Shown piece by piece: positions 35,685 through 46,480 of a DNA stretch of 64,000 bases (positions are counted from its first letter, which is position 1; every line of letters starts with the position of its first letter). Below the pieces are notes generated by a model that was not told the origin of the DNA, searched no databases, and saw nothing but the letters and a program-made list of their open reading frames with translations. The translations under genes were made by a program, and so were the position numbers. The DNA is taken from NCBI GenBank assembly GCA_913056125.1, contig CAJXNC010000003.1:124001-188000 (forward strand), in the 5' to 3' direction. Source of the stretch: an uncultured Altererythrobacter sp. (lineage in GTDB: Bacteria > Pseudomonadota > Alphaproteobacteria > Sphingomonadales > Sphingomonadaceae).

Positions 35685-36892
35685 AATACGTTCCCGGTAG
35701 CGAGGCGGTAGAGCACCAGAGTGCTGAGTGCGGCGCGCTCGGTCAATGACGGGACGATCATAAATTCTTCGGCGGAGTGAATAGCGCCTCCGCGAACGCC
35801 CATCGTATCCACCACCGGAATGCCGCAGGCGGCAATGTTGTTGCCGTCGCACACGCCGCCGGTCGGCTGCCAGCCGATAGTCTGGCCCAGTGCCGCGCCA
35901 GTATCGCGCACGAGATCGAACAGCTTCTGCGCCTTTGCGTCGACCGGTTTGGGCGGGCGGGTGATGCCACCATGGCAATGCACTTCGACTTCATGCAGTT
36001 TTGCTAGAACCTGCAGCAAATCGTTGAAATCGGACATGAAGTCTTCGGCTGCTGCCGTGGTCTTGGGGCGGATGTTGAAACGCAATATGGCGTGGTCGGG
36101 CACGACATTATTGGCCGCTCCGCCTTCGATCTTGGCCGGGTTTATCGGCAGATCGCGATGCTGCATCTTCTTCAGGCGTACCGCACAATCGGCTGCCGCG
36201 ACCAGCGCATTGCGCCCGTCCTGCGGGTTGCGCCCGGCATGGGCCGAGCGTCCGGTGAAGGTGATCGAATAATTGCCGCTGCCGCCGCGCGCGTGGGCCA
36301 GCGTGCCGTCGGGCAAGGTCGATGGCTCATAGGTGAGGGCGGCTAGCTTGCCTTCGGCGAGGTTCCCGATCAGTGCGGCGGAGGAGAGAGATCCGGTTTC
36401 CTCGTCCGAATTCACCATCACGTCATAGCCGAAATTCCGGGCATCCGGCGCGCGCTCGAAGGCCTGGAGGCTCTCGAGGATCAGCGACAGGCCGCCTTTC
36501 ATGTCGGCAGTGCCCGGTCCGTTGAGTGTATCGTCATCGAGCCAGGTGAGTTGCTGGAAGGGATGGTCTGCCGGAAAGACAGTGTCCATGTGGCCGGTCA
36601 GCAGGAAGCGACGGTCCGCCTCGGGGCGCACGCGCAGGACCATGTGGCGCCCGTGCGGCTTTTCATATTCCTTGCCTGCCTCGTCCACCGCGGTGACGCG
36701 TGCGGGCTCTTCCAGCACGATCTCTCCGGGCAGGGTGGAAAAGGCATCGGCCAACGCCTCGGCCATGCTGGCGAGGCCTGCCATATTCGCCGTGCCCGAA
36801 TTGATCTCGGCCCATTTGCAAGTGCGGGTGAGCATGGCCTGCTGGTCCAGCTCTGCGATCAGGTCTCTCTCGTTTTTTGTGAGTTGTTTCAT
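35681..36892 (-). CDS. M20-family metallohydrolase (deacylase/carboxypeptidase-like)
   Basis: LTGHMDTVFPADHPF, GPGTADMKGGLSLILESL, NSDEETGSLSS, GGVCDGNNIAACGIPVVDTMG: M20 metal-site motifs. Confidence 0.9.
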   Translation of the reverse strand: MKQLTKNERDLIAELDQQAMLTRTCKWAEINSGTANMAGLASMAEALADAFSTLPGEIVLEEPARVTAVDEAGKEYEKPHGRHMVLRVRPEADRRFLLTGHMDTVFPADHPFQQLTWLDDDTLNGPGTADMKGGLSLILESLQAFERAPDARNFGYDVMVNSDEETGSLSSAALIGNLAEGKLAALTYEPSTLPDGTLAHARGGSGNYSITFTGRSAHAGRNPQDGRNALVAAADCAVRLKKMQHRDLPINPAKIEGGAANNVVPDHAILRFNIRPKTTAAAEDFMSDFNDLLQVLAKLHEVEVHCHGGITRPPKPVDAKAQKLFDLVRDTGAALGQTIGWQPTGGVCDGNNIAACGIPVVDTMGVRGGAIHSAEEFMIVPSLTERAALSTLVLYRLATGNVL

Positions 36893-37000
36893 GTGCAACC
36901 AGCACTAGCCGGAAATTCAGGCCAGTCAAATTCGGAGTGGTGCACCGGCATCGCGTGGCCTTAACGCAGGCCTAAGGGTTTTGGCCTACGATCATGCCCA

Positions 37001-37510
37001 ATGCCAAGTGCAGCCAATTCTTCGACCGGCGTTCAAAAGCCGCGTGTTGAACCGCGTATTCGCGCGGTGGTACGCGCACAACTGCACGATTCAACTTCGG
37101 TGCGCGATTGCTGCGTAATCGACGTTTCGACCCGCGGGCTACTCGTAACCACCGCAAATCCGCCCAAGCGTGGCGAATTCGTGGAATTTCGTATCGGTCG
37201 TCATGAAATTGCTGGACAGGTGAAGTGGGCTGGCCCCCGGCGGTTCGGAGTTGCCCTGCAGGAACGCGTGAGCCCGAGTGCTGTGATCGAGGGTGGCAAG
37301 GGCGAGATCGCATTGCACAAATCTGTCGGGCAGCTCCGCCGGCGACAAGGAATTGGCACCGCACTGACGGCGAATCCGGACATGTTTGGCCGCGCCGTGC
37401 AGTTTATTGTCTTGCTCGTATGCGCAGCAGTGGCGGCCTATCTCGCCTTTCTGATCACCGGAGCCAGTTTCGAGCCGCTAAACGAGGTAACTCGGGCTAT
37501 GCAAGGCTAG
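37001..37510 (+). CDS. PilZ domain-containing protein with C-terminal TM segment
   Basis: [14 protein letters not shown]...[13 protein letters not shown] PilZ-like; hydrophobic [18 protein letters not shown]. Confidence 0.75.
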   Translation: MPSAANSSTGVQKPRVEPRIRAVVRAQLHDSTSVRDCCVIDVSTRGLLVTTANPPKRGEFVEFRIGRHEIAGQVKWAGPRRFGVALQERVSPSAVIEGGKGEIALHKSVGQLRRRQGIGTALTANPDMFGRAVQFIVLLVCAAVAAYLAFLITGASFEPLNEVTRAMQG

Positions 37511-38352
37511 GACCTCTGCTCCAGTGCGCGCGCAAGTTGCACGAACTCGTCGACCGAGAGCGTTTCCGCCCTGCGTGTGGCGTCGATGCCGACCTGTTCC
37601 AGCATCTCGACAGCACCCGGCAATGATTTGAGGCTTTGCCGCAGCATCTTGCGACGCTGCCCGAAGGCGGCCTCGGTCAGCCGTTCGAGCAGTTTTGCCC
37701 GCACGCCCTCTGGCGCTTTCCCCGGCGTGACATGCACGATGGCACTCATCACTTTGGGCGGCGGGGTGAAGGCGCTCCTGTGCACCTTCATCGCCAGCTT
37801 TGCCGTGCTGCGCCACTGTCCGAGGACGGCGAGCCGCCCGTAGGCAGAACTGCCCGGCTGGGAGACGATGCGCTGGGCAACCTCGAGCTGGAACATCAGC
37901 GTCAGCGAGGTCCATTGCGGCGGCCACTTCTCTCCGCCCAACCAGCGCGTGAACAGCGCCGTGCCGACATTGTAGGGCAGGTTGGCGACCACCGCGAAGG
38001 GCTCGCCCATCAGCTCGCCATGATCGATGGAGAGAGCATCGCCCTCGATGACGCGCAATTGATCGGGAAAGGCCTCGCCGAGTTCGGCGAGTGCGGGCAG
38101 GCAGCGGCGGTCCATCTCGATCGCGGTGACGCGGGCCCCGGCGCGCAGCAGGGCGCGGGTCAGTCCGCCCGGACCCGGACCGATCTCCAGCACCGCTCTG
38201 TCCTGCAGATCGCCAGGTATGGCAGCGATGCGGGTAAGCAACTGCTCGTCGAACAGGAAATTCTGGCCAAGCGCCTTGGACGCGCTGAGTCCATGTGCGG
38301 CAATTACTTCGCGCAGGGGAGGAAGGTCAGGCACGCGCGCGGTTGGCAGCAA
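37507..38352 (-). CDS. rsmA: 16S rRNA (adenine(1518)-N(6)/adenine(1519)-N(6))-dimethyltransferase
   Basis: [47 protein letters not shown]. Confidence 0.96.
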   Translation of the reverse strand: MLPTARVPDLPPLREVIAAHGLSASKALGQNFLFDEQLLTRIAAIPGDLQDRAVLEIGPGPGGLTRALLRAGARVTAIEMDRRCLPALAELGEAFPDQLRVIEGDALSIDHGELMGEPFAVVANLPYNVGTALFTRWLGGEKWPPQWTSLTLMFQLEVAQRIVSQPGSSAYGRLAVLGQWRSTAKLAMKVHRSAFTPPPKVMSAIVHVTPGKAPEGVRAKLLERLTEAAFGQRRKMLRQSLKSLPGAVEMLEQVGIDATRRAETLSVDEFVQLARALEQRS

Positions 38353-39220
38353 TCTCGCCCGCCATACGGATTGCCGCGATCATCGCATTGCCGCTGGCAA
38401 TACCCTTGCCGGCAATATCGAAAGCGGTGCCATGGTCGGGCGAAGTGCGCACGATCGGCAGGCCGAGCGTGACATTGACGCCTTCGTCGAAATCGAGAGT
38501 CTTGAGCGGTACCAGCGCTTGGTCGTGATACATGGCGATGGCGACATCGTAGCTGTCACGCTTGTGAGGGGCGAACAAGGTGTCTGCCGGATGCGGCCCG
38601 GTGGCATCGATTCCCTCTTCGCGAAGCTGCGCGATGGCGGGGGCGATCACCTCGATCTCTTCGATCCCCATGCGCCCGTCCTCCCCGGCATGCGGGTTGA
38701 GGCCGGCGACGGCAATGCGCGGCGCGGCGATGCCAAAGTCGGTGGCAAGGGCGCGCGCAACAATACGCGTGCGCCTCACGATGAGGTCTTTGGTGAGCAG
38801 CGTGGGAACCTTGAACAGCGGGCAATGCACAGTCATCGGCACGGTTCGCAATGATGGCCCGGCGAGCATCATCACCGCATCCTCGCGCGCTGCACCGCAA
38901 GCATCTGCGCATGCTTCTGTCTGGCCAATGAAGCCGGTGTCTACGCTCGCCATTTGCGCCTTCGAAACAGGGCCGGTGACGATTCCCGATGCCTCGCCCG
39001 AGCGAACCAGTTCGAGCCCCTTGCGCAAGGCTGCCATGGCCGCTTCCGCGCTTTCTGCGTCCGGATGTCCGGGTTTGTGCGTGGAAGAGACAATGTCGCC
39101 GACCACGATGAATGAAGGCAAACCCAACTCGTCACGGCGGGCCACGGCCTCGGCAACGATCTCGGGGCCGACCCCTGCCGGGTCGCCGATCGTGACGGCG
39201 AGCGGCGGCAGGGTATCCAT
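38327..39220 (-). CDS. pdxA: 4-hydroxythreonine-4-phosphate dehydrogenase
   Basis: [78 protein letters not shown]. Confidence 0.97.
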   Translation of the reverse strand: MDTLPPLAVTIGDPAGVGPEIVAEAVARRDELGLPSFIVVGDIVSSTHKPGHPDAESAEAAMAALRKGLELVRSGEASGIVTGPVSKAQMASVDTGFIGQTEACADACGAAREDAVMMLAGPSLRTVPMTVHCPLFKVPTLLTKDLIVRRTRIVARALATDFGIAAPRIAVAGLNPHAGEDGRMGIEEIEVIAPAIAQLREEGIDATGPHPADTLFAPHKRDSYDVAIAMYHDQALVPLKTLDFDEGVNVTLGLPIVRTSPDHGTAFDIAGKGIASGNAMIAAIRMAGEIAANRARA

Positions 39221-39224
39221 CGGA

Positions 39225-40556
39225 TCAGTTATATTCGATCACCGCATCGCGGCGAAGGTCACGCATGTAACGCTGGGCACGGCGGTTGATCCGCTCGTCT
39301 TCCATCTGCGCCATGATGTCGTCGAAATCGGGGCCCGAATTGTCGACCGGTTCCTCGCGGCCGCACAGCATCAGCACACGCACGCCTTCGTCCAGCGAAC
39401 CGAAGGGAGGGGTGGATTCGCCGAGATTCATCGTCAGCAGGGAATTGGCAAAGACATCGGGGAGGTCGCGCGCGATCATCCGCTCATTGTCGACAACTTC
39501 GGCGCCCATTGCTTCGGCGCGTTCGTTCGCGTCTTCGCAACCGGTCATCGCCTGGATGCCGGCACCGAACTGTTCGGCGCGCAACTGCGCTTCGCTTTCA
39601 GGCAGCCCCTCGGGAAAATCGATCGAGATCTGCTTCAAGTGGAGGATGGAATCCCGCGGATCGGTCATGCCGATCTGGCGCCGATCGATCAGCAGCATGA
39701 GCGAGTAGCCCCCCGGGATCTCGACCGGACCGGCAAGCTGGCCGACGGACATTTCACGAGCGATCCCTTCCAGGGTCGGGTTCTGCAGCTGCTCGAGGCG
39801 AATCCAGCCCAGGTCGCCGCCCACACCAGCGGTGGACGCTTCGGAAAACTGCCGTGCATAGGCAACAAAGGAACCGCCATTGCGCAGACGATCGACGATC
39901 TGATTGGCATTGGCGAGTACGGTGTCGCGGTTCGTATCATTGGCCGAAAGGTAGATTTCGCCGATGCGATATTCGAATTCGCCGCGCGATGCTGCCAGCC
40001 GGTCCATCAACTCGTTCACTTCCGCCGCCGAGACGTTGACGAAAGGCGCAACGTTGCGTTGCAGCAGGCGCCGATAGGCCAGCTCGCCCTGGATCTGCCG
40101 CTTCAGCGTGCGCGGGGAAGAGCCGATCGACTGGAGATAGACTTCCATCTCTTCCGGTGTGCGGCCAAACCGATCCATGGCGAAGGTGTTATAAGCATTT
40201 TCGACGTCGTCTGCGGTCACTTCCATCTCGAGGGCGGCCGCCTCCTGCACTTGCAGCGTCTCGTCGATCAGATTGCTCAGCACCTGCAACCGCAGGGACT
40301 GCAGTTCATCCTCGGGTATCTGCACTTCGTTTGCGGCGATGATCAAAGCCACACGATCGTTCACGTCGGTGCCGGTGATGATATTGCCATTCACGCGGGC
40401 TGTCGCCCGGCGCATGTTCGGATCGCTATTGCCGATGAACTGGATGTCCTCAGGGATATTCAGCACGTCGTTCTGCGCCATCGCGCCGGTCATGCCGATG
40501 CCCGCCAGCGTGGCGGCCGTGGTGGCAAGAATGATAGTCTTCGCGAAATGCTTCAC
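39225..40556 (-). CDS. surA: Periplasmic peptidyl-prolyl isomerase/chaperone SurA
   Basis: GTG start VKHFAKTIILATTAATLAG signal; parvulin-type domain; located between lptD and pdxA. Confidence 0.9.
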   Translation of the reverse strand: MKHFAKTIILATTAATLAGIGMTGAMAQNDVLNIPEDIQFIGNSDPNMRRATARVNGNIITGTDVNDRVALIIAANEVQIPEDELQSLRLQVLSNLIDETLQVQEAAALEMEVTADDVENAYNTFAMDRFGRTPEEMEVYLQSIGSSPRTLKRQIQGELAYRRLLQRNVAPFVNVSAAEVNELMDRLAASRGEFEYRIGEIYLSANDTNRDTVLANANQIVDRLRNGGSFVAYARQFSEASTAGVGGDLGWIRLEQLQNPTLEGIAREMSVGQLAGPVEIPGGYSLMLLIDRRQIGMTDPRDSILHLKQISIDFPEGLPESEAQLRAEQFGAGIQAMTGCEDANERAEAMGAEVVDNERMIARDLPDVFANSLLTMNLGESTPPFGSLDEGVRVLMLCGREEPVDNSGPDFDDIMAQMEDERINRRAQRYMRDLRRDAVIEYN

Positions 40557-40717
40557 GTTGTTCAAATCCTGAATTTCGTCTCTCAACCCGGGCGACAATG
40601 CGCTCCGGTTCTGCAATCGGCCGATGCCAAAGGGTGGCTTAACCCAAGCTGAGCCGCATTCCCTAACGCCATTGCCGATTGCTGCCAATTCAGCAAGCGC
40701 CATTGTCCATCACCGCC

Positions 40718-42991
40718 TCAGCGGAAGCCGAGATTGCGTAGGGCGAAATGGACGCGGAAGGAGTTGCCGCTCTTGGCGTCGGCGAGTTCGTTATAGTCGC
40801 GCCGCCAGGTGAAGCCGAATTCGAGGCAGTCATCCTCGTAGGCTATGCCAAGGCGGGTGCGCAGGGGCTCGAAACCGTCGGCGGTAAGCGTCGGGTCTTC
40901 GTTGAAGTCGGTGAGGTTGAGAACGGTGGAGCCGAAGATCGACCAGTAGCGCGCAAAGGCGATGCGCCCTGCCGCGCGAATTTCCTCGCGGTCCTGCAGA
41001 TCCTCGAAATTGAGGTCGATATCGCGGTTGAGCCGCAAGTAACCGACTTCGATATAGGTCTGGTCATTGCCCAAGGTGGCATCGACCTCGTTGCGCCGCA
41101 CTGCGAGGTTGTCCTTGTCGAGGCGGAAGCGGTGCGTGAATTTCAGGAAGTCGCGGTAACGCACCACCGTGCGCCCTACGACGTCGGAGAATTGCTCGTT
41201 AAGGCCGGTGCCGTCCGGAAAGAGGGTAGGCTCGTCGGTCAGGCGGTAGGACTGGCCGATCGTCGTTTCCAGCCGCCAGCCGGGAAAGCTTGCCTCCCAG
41301 TCCGCGCCATAGGTGATGCGGGCCCCTTCCTCCACGCGGTCATATCCGGGGAAGCGGTTGAGCGCGAAAAGGTTGCTGTCCTCCAGGTCGATCGCGCGGG
41401 CATCCTCGTTGGGAATGGAGAGATTGCGGATATTGGGTGTGGCGACGATCTGTACGCGCGGGGTGAATGTATGCGTTCCGCCACCCAGTTCGCCGATGAA
41501 CGGCCATTCCACGTCGACTGCGCCCAGCGCCACGGCTCGGCCCTGCCAGCCATTTTCACCGCGATAGCTTGGCGTTGTCGTCAGCAGATTGTTGCTCGAG
41601 TGGTAGACATCTCCGCGGACCAGCGCGGTCAGCGTAACGACCTGACCCATCGGCGTGATGCGGCGGATATCCCATTGGGCGCGGGCAAAGGCGCGCTGAG
41701 TGTCCTGTCCCTCGGAACGGGTAATGGCGAGCGTGTTGAACTGAAGTTCGACGTTTCCGCCGGCAACCGGGTCCTGCATCCGGTAGCGGTAATCCAGCAG
41801 CGGGAGGGCAAGCGGCACTTGTCCCTGGTCCTGCTGCACAAGCAGTGCCTGCGTCGCCCAACCGGCCAGCGTGAAATAGGAATTGTCGTCGATCCGTTCG
41901 ATGTTGATGGTCGAGCGGATGCGGTCCTCTCGGCTGATGTCGTAACGGCGCAGGAAGGTCCGGTCGCTGGCCAGCCGCAGCGATCCTTCCACGCTCCAGT
42001 TCGGATCGAGCTGGAAGCGGCCATTGGCGAAGACATAGCCGCGAAGGGCCTGCTGCGTCGTCGCAACGGTCGAATTGATTGGAATGCGTGTCGAGTGTGT
42101 CGCGTAAGCGGTAACCTGGAAAGCGCCCTTGTCACTGAGCTGCCGGTACTGGCCGGAGACCATCGGCGCAGCACCGGTATAGACATAGCCTGTCAGGGTC
42201 AGGTCACGATTTTCGGCGAAACGCAGGTAATAACTGTCGGTCAGCTCGAAGCCGTTCGATGCGGTCAGCCCGATATCGGGGATGAAGATACCTGAATTGG
42301 CGCTGCCGTCTGCGCGGATGACCAGACCCGGCAAGGGCAGCACACGGGCGCCGAACAGCTCCAGAAAGGCGCCTTCGAAGCGCACGCGGTCGGTTTCGGA
42401 ATCGTAGAAGACTCGATCGGCCGTCACGCGCCAGCTCGGATCTTTCGGGCAACCGTCGGAATCGGTCACGGCGCAGCTCGAATAGACCGCCTTGTCGAGG
42501 ATGATGTCGCCATTGTCGTCCCGCTCGGCCGCTTCGGCAGCCAGTCGTCCGCCCTGACGGAAGGCGAGCAGGAGATTGGCCATGGCGCCGGCACGCAGAT
42601 CGTCTGTCAGGGTCAGGCTTTCGCTGAAAAGCGTGTTGCCGTCGGCATCCACCAGGCGGACATTGCCCTCGGCCACGACTTCGCCCGTCAGGCGGTGCCA
42701 GCTGACGCTGTCTGCCCGTACCGACTGGTCGCCCGAACGAGCAAGCACGTCTCCGCGCGCAGAGACAATGTCGTTTTCGCTGTCATAGCGAATCTCTGCG
42801 GCTTCGAAGGCGACCTGCCTCTGTCCTTGCTCGTTGAATTCGGGCGGAGGGCTGGCCACATCCTGTGCCAGCACGGCCTGCGGTGCCATTGCGGCGGCCG
42901 CGCCCGCCAACAGCAGCACACCAAACCGCGGCAGGCGGAGTATGGCGGCGTACGATTCAGGCTGCGGATCAAGCTGCACTGGGGGGAGCAT
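40718..42991 (-). CDS. lptD: LPS-assembly protein LptD
   Basis: LPRFGVLLLAGAAAAMAPQAVLAQ signal; OstA-like ADSVSWHRLTGEVVAEGNVRLVDADGN; LptD C-terminal beta-barrel segments. Confidence 0.93.
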   Translation of the reverse strand: MLPPVQLDPQPESYAAILRLPRFGVLLLAGAAAAMAPQAVLAQDVASPPPEFNEQGQRQVAFEAAEIRYDSENDIVSARGDVLARSGDQSVRADSVSWHRLTGEVVAEGNVRLVDADGNTLFSESLTLTDDLRAGAMANLLLAFRQGGRLAAEAAERDDNGDIILDKAVYSSCAVTDSDGCPKDPSWRVTADRVFYDSETDRVRFEGAFLELFGARVLPLPGLVIRADGSANSGIFIPDIGLTASNGFELTDSYYLRFAENRDLTLTGYVYTGAAPMVSGQYRQLSDKGAFQVTAYATHSTRIPINSTVATTQQALRGYVFANGRFQLDPNWSVEGSLRLASDRTFLRRYDISREDRIRSTINIERIDDNSYFTLAGWATQALLVQQDQGQVPLALPLLDYRYRMQDPVAGGNVELQFNTLAITRSEGQDTQRAFARAQWDIRRITPMGQVVTLTALVRGDVYHSSNNLLTTTPSYRGENGWQGRAVALGAVDVEWPFIGELGGGTHTFTPRVQIVATPNIRNLSIPNEDARAIDLEDSNLFALNRFPGYDRVEEGARITYGADWEASFPGWRLETTIGQSYRLTDEPTLFPDGTGLNEQFSDVVGRTVVRYRDFLKFTHRFRLDKDNLAVRRNEVDATLGNDQTYIEVGYLRLNRDIDLNFEDLQDREEIRAAGRIAFARYWSIFGSTVLNLTDFNEDPTLTADGFEPLRTRLGIAYEDDCLEFGFTWRRDYNELADAKSGNSFRVHFALRNLGFR

Positions 42992-43095
42992 GGCTTGCCT
43001 ATTGCACTGCTCGTGCCTAACTGCAACGCCAGCATGAAGGCATGCGCCAGGCGGCGCCCGTGCCACGCAAAAAAGCCCAGTCCACCGGAGAAACC

Positions 43096-44556
43096 ATGAA
43101 GATCACCTTTGCCCCGTCCGCCGAAGCCAGTGTGCTCCTCAAGGCGCGCATCGTCGAACAGGACAAGCTGCCCGCCGATTTGTCCCCAGCCATGGCCAAG
43201 GGTGCACAGGCTTCCCGCTTTGCGGGCAAGGTGGGTCAGGTGTTCGAAGGCTTCCAGCAGGAAGGCGACGATGTAGTCAGGCTCGCGCTTGCCGGTGCGG
43301 GCAAGCCCGGCGGCGATGCGCGGCTGGCCAATCTTGAAAAGGCCGGTGCTGCGCTGGCCACGAAATACCTCACCTCCGGCGAGAAGGCGCTCGGCCTCGA
43401 CCTGTCCGACAGCGGCCTTTCCGCGCGCGAAGCTGCAGCCGTTCTGGCGGGACTGCGCCTGCGGAGCTGGCGCTGGGATGCCTATCGCACCAAGCTCAAG
43501 GAAGAGCAGAAGCGCAGCCTCGAGGAAGTCGTCGTCACCGGCGCCAAAGCTGGCACCGAAGCAGCGTGGGAAGTGGAAGCCGCCGTCTGCGCCGGAATCG
43601 AGTTTACCCGCGAACTGGTCGCCGAACCGGCCAATGTCATCTATCCGCAGAGCTTCGTCGAACGCTGTCGCAAGCGCTACGAGGGCACCGGTATCGAGAT
43701 TGCCGTGCTCGACGAGGACGAGATGCGCGAGCTTGGCATGGGAGCGCTGTTGGGTGTCGGCCAGGGTTCGCGCCGCGACAGCAAGCTGCTGGTGCTCAAG
43801 TGGATGGGCGGCAATCCCGGTGACAAGCCGATCGCCTTCGTCGGCAAGGGCGTGACTTTTGACACTGGCGGTATCTCGCTCAAGCCGCCTGCAGGCATGG
43901 AAGACATGAAATGGGACATGGGTGGTGCCGGCGCCGTGGCCGGCGCCATGCTGGCGCTTGCCGGACGCAAGGCCAAGGCCAATGTCGTGGGCGTGTGCGG
44001 ACTGGTTGAGAACATGCCCGACGGCAATGCCCAGCGTCCCGGTGACGTGGTCACCTCCATGTCGGGCCAGACGATCGAGGTCATCAACACCGATGCAGAA
44101 GGGCGTTTGGTATTGTGCGACGCCCTCACCTGGGTGCAGAAGGAATTCCAGCCCGCGCGGATCATCGACCTTGCCACGCTGACCGGTGCGATCATCATCT
44201 CGCTCGGCCACGAGCATGGAGGCCTGTTCTCGAACAATGACAAGCTGGCCGATGATATCCTCGGCGCCGGCAAGGCCTCGGGCGACAAGATGTGGCGTTT
44301 CCCGCTGGCTCCCGAATATGACAAGCTGATCGAAAGCCCGATCGCCGACATGAAGAATGTCGGCCCGCGCTGGGGCGGCTCGATCACCGCGGCGCAGTTC
44401 CTCCAGCGCTTCATCGAGAACGATACGCCGTGGGCGCACCTCGACATTGCCGGCATGGTCTGGGCGGACAAGCCCGGTGCAACTTGGGATAAGGGCGCGA
44501 CCGGCTTCGGCGTGCGTCTGCTCGACAAGCTGGTCAGCGACACGATCGAAAACTGA
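43096..44556 (+). CDS. pepA: Leucyl aminopeptidase (M17)
   Basis: VGKGVTFDTGGISLKPPAGMEDMKWDMGGAGAV; NTDAEGRLVLCDAL. Confidence 0.96.
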   Translation: MKITFAPSAEASVLLKARIVEQDKLPADLSPAMAKGAQASRFAGKVGQVFEGFQQEGDDVVRLALAGAGKPGGDARLANLEKAGAALATKYLTSGEKALGLDLSDSGLSAREAAAVLAGLRLRSWRWDAYRTKLKEEQKRSLEEVVVTGAKAGTEAAWEVEAAVCAGIEFTRELVAEPANVIYPQSFVERCRKRYEGTGIEIAVLDEDEMRELGMGALLGVGQGSRRDSKLLVLKWMGGNPGDKPIAFVGKGVTFDTGGISLKPPAGMEDMKWDMGGAGAVAGAMLALAGRKAKANVVGVCGLVENMPDGNAQRPGDVVTSMSGQTIEVINTDAEGRLVLCDALTWVQKEFQPARIIDLATLTGAIIISLGHEHGGLFSNNDKLADDILGAGKASGDKMWRFPLAPEYDKLIESPIADMKNVGPRWGGSITAAQFLQRFIENDTPWAHLDIAGMVWADKPGATWDKGATGFGVRLLDKLVSDTIEN

Positions 44557-44566
44557 TACGCGCCGC

Positions 44567-45007
44567 ATGAGGGTCGATTTCTACCGCCTCTCGCGCGAAA
44601 CCGCCGAAAGTGCGGTGGCCCTGCTTGCGCGCAAGAGCGTGGAGGCGGGAAAAAAGGTGCTGCTCGTTGCCGATGGGCAGGAGCGTTTGCAGCACTTCTC
44701 CCGCAGCTTGTGGGATTCGCCGCCCGAGGCCTTCCTCGCCAATGGCATGGCCGGGGCAGGGCAGGAGGAGCGCCAGCCGATCCTGCTTTCCGAGACCATC
44801 GATCCTGCCAATGGGGCGCAGTTCCTGATCCTCGCTGACGGAAAGTGGCGCGATCCGGGCGAGGGGTTCGAGCGTGTCATGCTGGTGTTCAACGAAGGCA
44901 CCATCGAAGGCGCGCGGGCCTGCTGGCGTAAGCTCGGCGAGAAAGCGGGCATGGAACGCAATTTCTGGAAGCAGGATGATAGCGGGCGCTGGGTCCAAGG
45001 CCCTTGA
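44567..45007 (+). CDS. holC: DNA polymerase III subunit chi
   Basis: MRVDFYRLSRETAESAVALLARKSVEAGKKVLLVAD; directly downstream of pepA. Confidence 0.92.
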   Translation: MRVDFYRLSRETAESAVALLARKSVEAGKKVLLVADGQERLQHFSRSLWDSPPEAFLANGMAGAGQEERQPILLSETIDPANGAQFLILADGKWRDPGEGFERVMLVFNEGTIEGARACWRKLGEKAGMERNFWKQDDSGRWVQGP

Positions 45008-45052
45008 CCTTCATCGCTGCGTGGGGATGATCGCCGCTCTTCTGGTGGAGGG

Positions 45053-45556
45053 ATGACGATGCACAGGATTATCGGTGTTTGCGCGGCGACTTGTTTGCTG
45101 GCGGCGTGCGGAGGCTCCGACGAGAGGACCATCCAGACCGAGGATGGTGAAGTGACCTACGATATCGACAGTGATGGCGGCGAAAGCACCTTTACCTTCG
45201 AGGGTGAAGATGGCGGCGAGCTGACGATGCAGACCGGCAGCAATGTCGATGCCGACTTGCCCGATGGCTATTCGGTCTACCCCGGCTCGACCGTGGTCAG
45301 TTCGACCAATATGAAGCAGGCGGATGGCGAAGGCTCGATGGTCCTCATGACGACCGACGATTCTCCCGATGAGGTTGTCGCCTATTACCGCGCCCAGGCC
45401 GAAGCTGTCGGCATCACCATCCAGAGCGAGATCACCGCGAATGGCAACAAGCTGATCGGCGGGGAAGGCCCGGACGGCAGTACGTTCAGCGTCAATGCCT
45501 CCCCATCCGACGATGGCACGACGGTGCAACTCCTGGTGGGCCGAGGCCTCAACTAG
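45053..45556 (+). CDS. Putative lipoprotein
   Basis: CAATCLLAACGGSDE lipobox; no recognised domain. Confidence 0.75.
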   Translation: MTMHRIIGVCAATCLLAACGGSDERTIQTEDGEVTYDIDSDGGESTFTFEGEDGGELTMQTGSNVDADLPDGYSVYPGSTVVSSTNMKQADGEGSMVLMTTDDSPDEVVAYYRAQAEAVGITIQSEITANGNKLIGGEGPDGSTFSVNASPSDDGTTVQLLVGRGLN

Positions 45557-45679
45557 CGAACATCACGAAAGCAGGGTGAGCGAGCCGCTCTTGCCCATAT
45601 GCGGCAAGGGCGCTAGGGGCGCGCGCAAAAGGTCCTGCCGGACCTTGGATCTATTGGAACACTCGCGAAGGAACACCCC

Positions 45680-46102
45680 ATGGCGGTCACCCGCACATTC
45701 TCGATCATCAAGCCCGATGCCACCCGCCGCAACCTGACCGGCGCGGTCACCAAGATGCTTGAAGAAGCTGGCCTGCGCGTCGTTGCTTCCAAGCGCATCC
45801 ACATGACCCGCGAACAGGCTGAAGGCTTCTACGCCGTTCACAAGGAACGCCCCTTTTTCGGCGAATTGTGCGATTTCATGATGAGTGAGCCGGTAGTGGT
45901 GCAGGTGCTCGAGGGTGAAGATGCCGTGAAGCGCAATCGCGACGTGATGGGCGCCACCAACCCGGCGGATGCCGACGAAGGCACGATCCGCAAGACCTAT
46001 GCGCTGTCGATCGGCGAAAACACGGTCCACGGTTCGGACAGCGACGAGAATGCTGCGATCGAGATCGCATTCTTCTTCAAGCCCGAAGAAGTCGTCGGCT
46101 GA
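45680..46102 (+). CDS. ndk: Nucleoside-diphosphate kinase
   Basis: [44 protein letters not shown]. Confidence 0.97.
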   Translation: MAVTRTFSIIKPDATRRNLTGAVTKMLEEAGLRVVASKRIHMTREQAEGFYAVHKERPFFGELCDFMMSEPVVVQVLEGEDAVKRNRDVMGATNPADADEGTIRKTYALSIGENTVHGSDSDENAAIEIAFFFKPEEVVG

Positions 46103-46126
46103 TCCGGCATTGAATCGGAAAATCGA

Positions 46127-46158
46127 AACCCCGTCGGAGCGATCCGGCGGGGTTTTTT
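46127..46158 (+). terminator. Rho-independent terminator downstream of ndk
   Basis: AACCCCGTCGGAGCGATCCGGCGGGGTTTTTT. Confidence 0.85.
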
Positions 46159-46228
46159 GATTCGCCGCAAGGAGGTAGGTCCAATGCTATCCTAGAAGAA
46201 GTCTTCAAGGATCAGGAAAGGATCGAGA

Positions 46229-46480
46229 ATGTCGCATACCCCGCACGAACTGTCGGACGAATTCCCGCAGGATCACGATATCCTTCACGCGCTGAAGATG
46301 AAGGATACGCACTTCCAGAACCTCGCGGAAAAGTATCACGAAGTGAATGGCGAGATTCACCGCATCGAGGTGGAGATCGAGCCGACTTCGGACGAATATG
46401 CCGAATCGCTCAAGAAGAAGCGGCTGGCGCTGCTCGACGAGATCGGCCAGATCGTCGCCAAGGCGAAGGCATCCGCCTAA
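46229..46480 (+). CDS. DUF465/YdcH family protein
   Basis: 83 aa; LKMKDTHFQNLAEKYHEVNGEIHRIE...LKKKRLALLDEI. Confidence 0.85.
   Translation: MSHTPHELSDEFPQDHDILHALKMKDTHFQNLAEKYHEVNGEIHRIEVEIEPTSDEYAESLKKKRLALLDEIGQIVAKAKASA

Noticed and set aside
38580-40652. 690-aa plus-strand ORF
   Set aside because: Antisense to pdxA and surA.
42688-44568. 626-aa minus-strand ORF
   Set aside because: Antisense to pepA and out of frame with lptD; no motif support.
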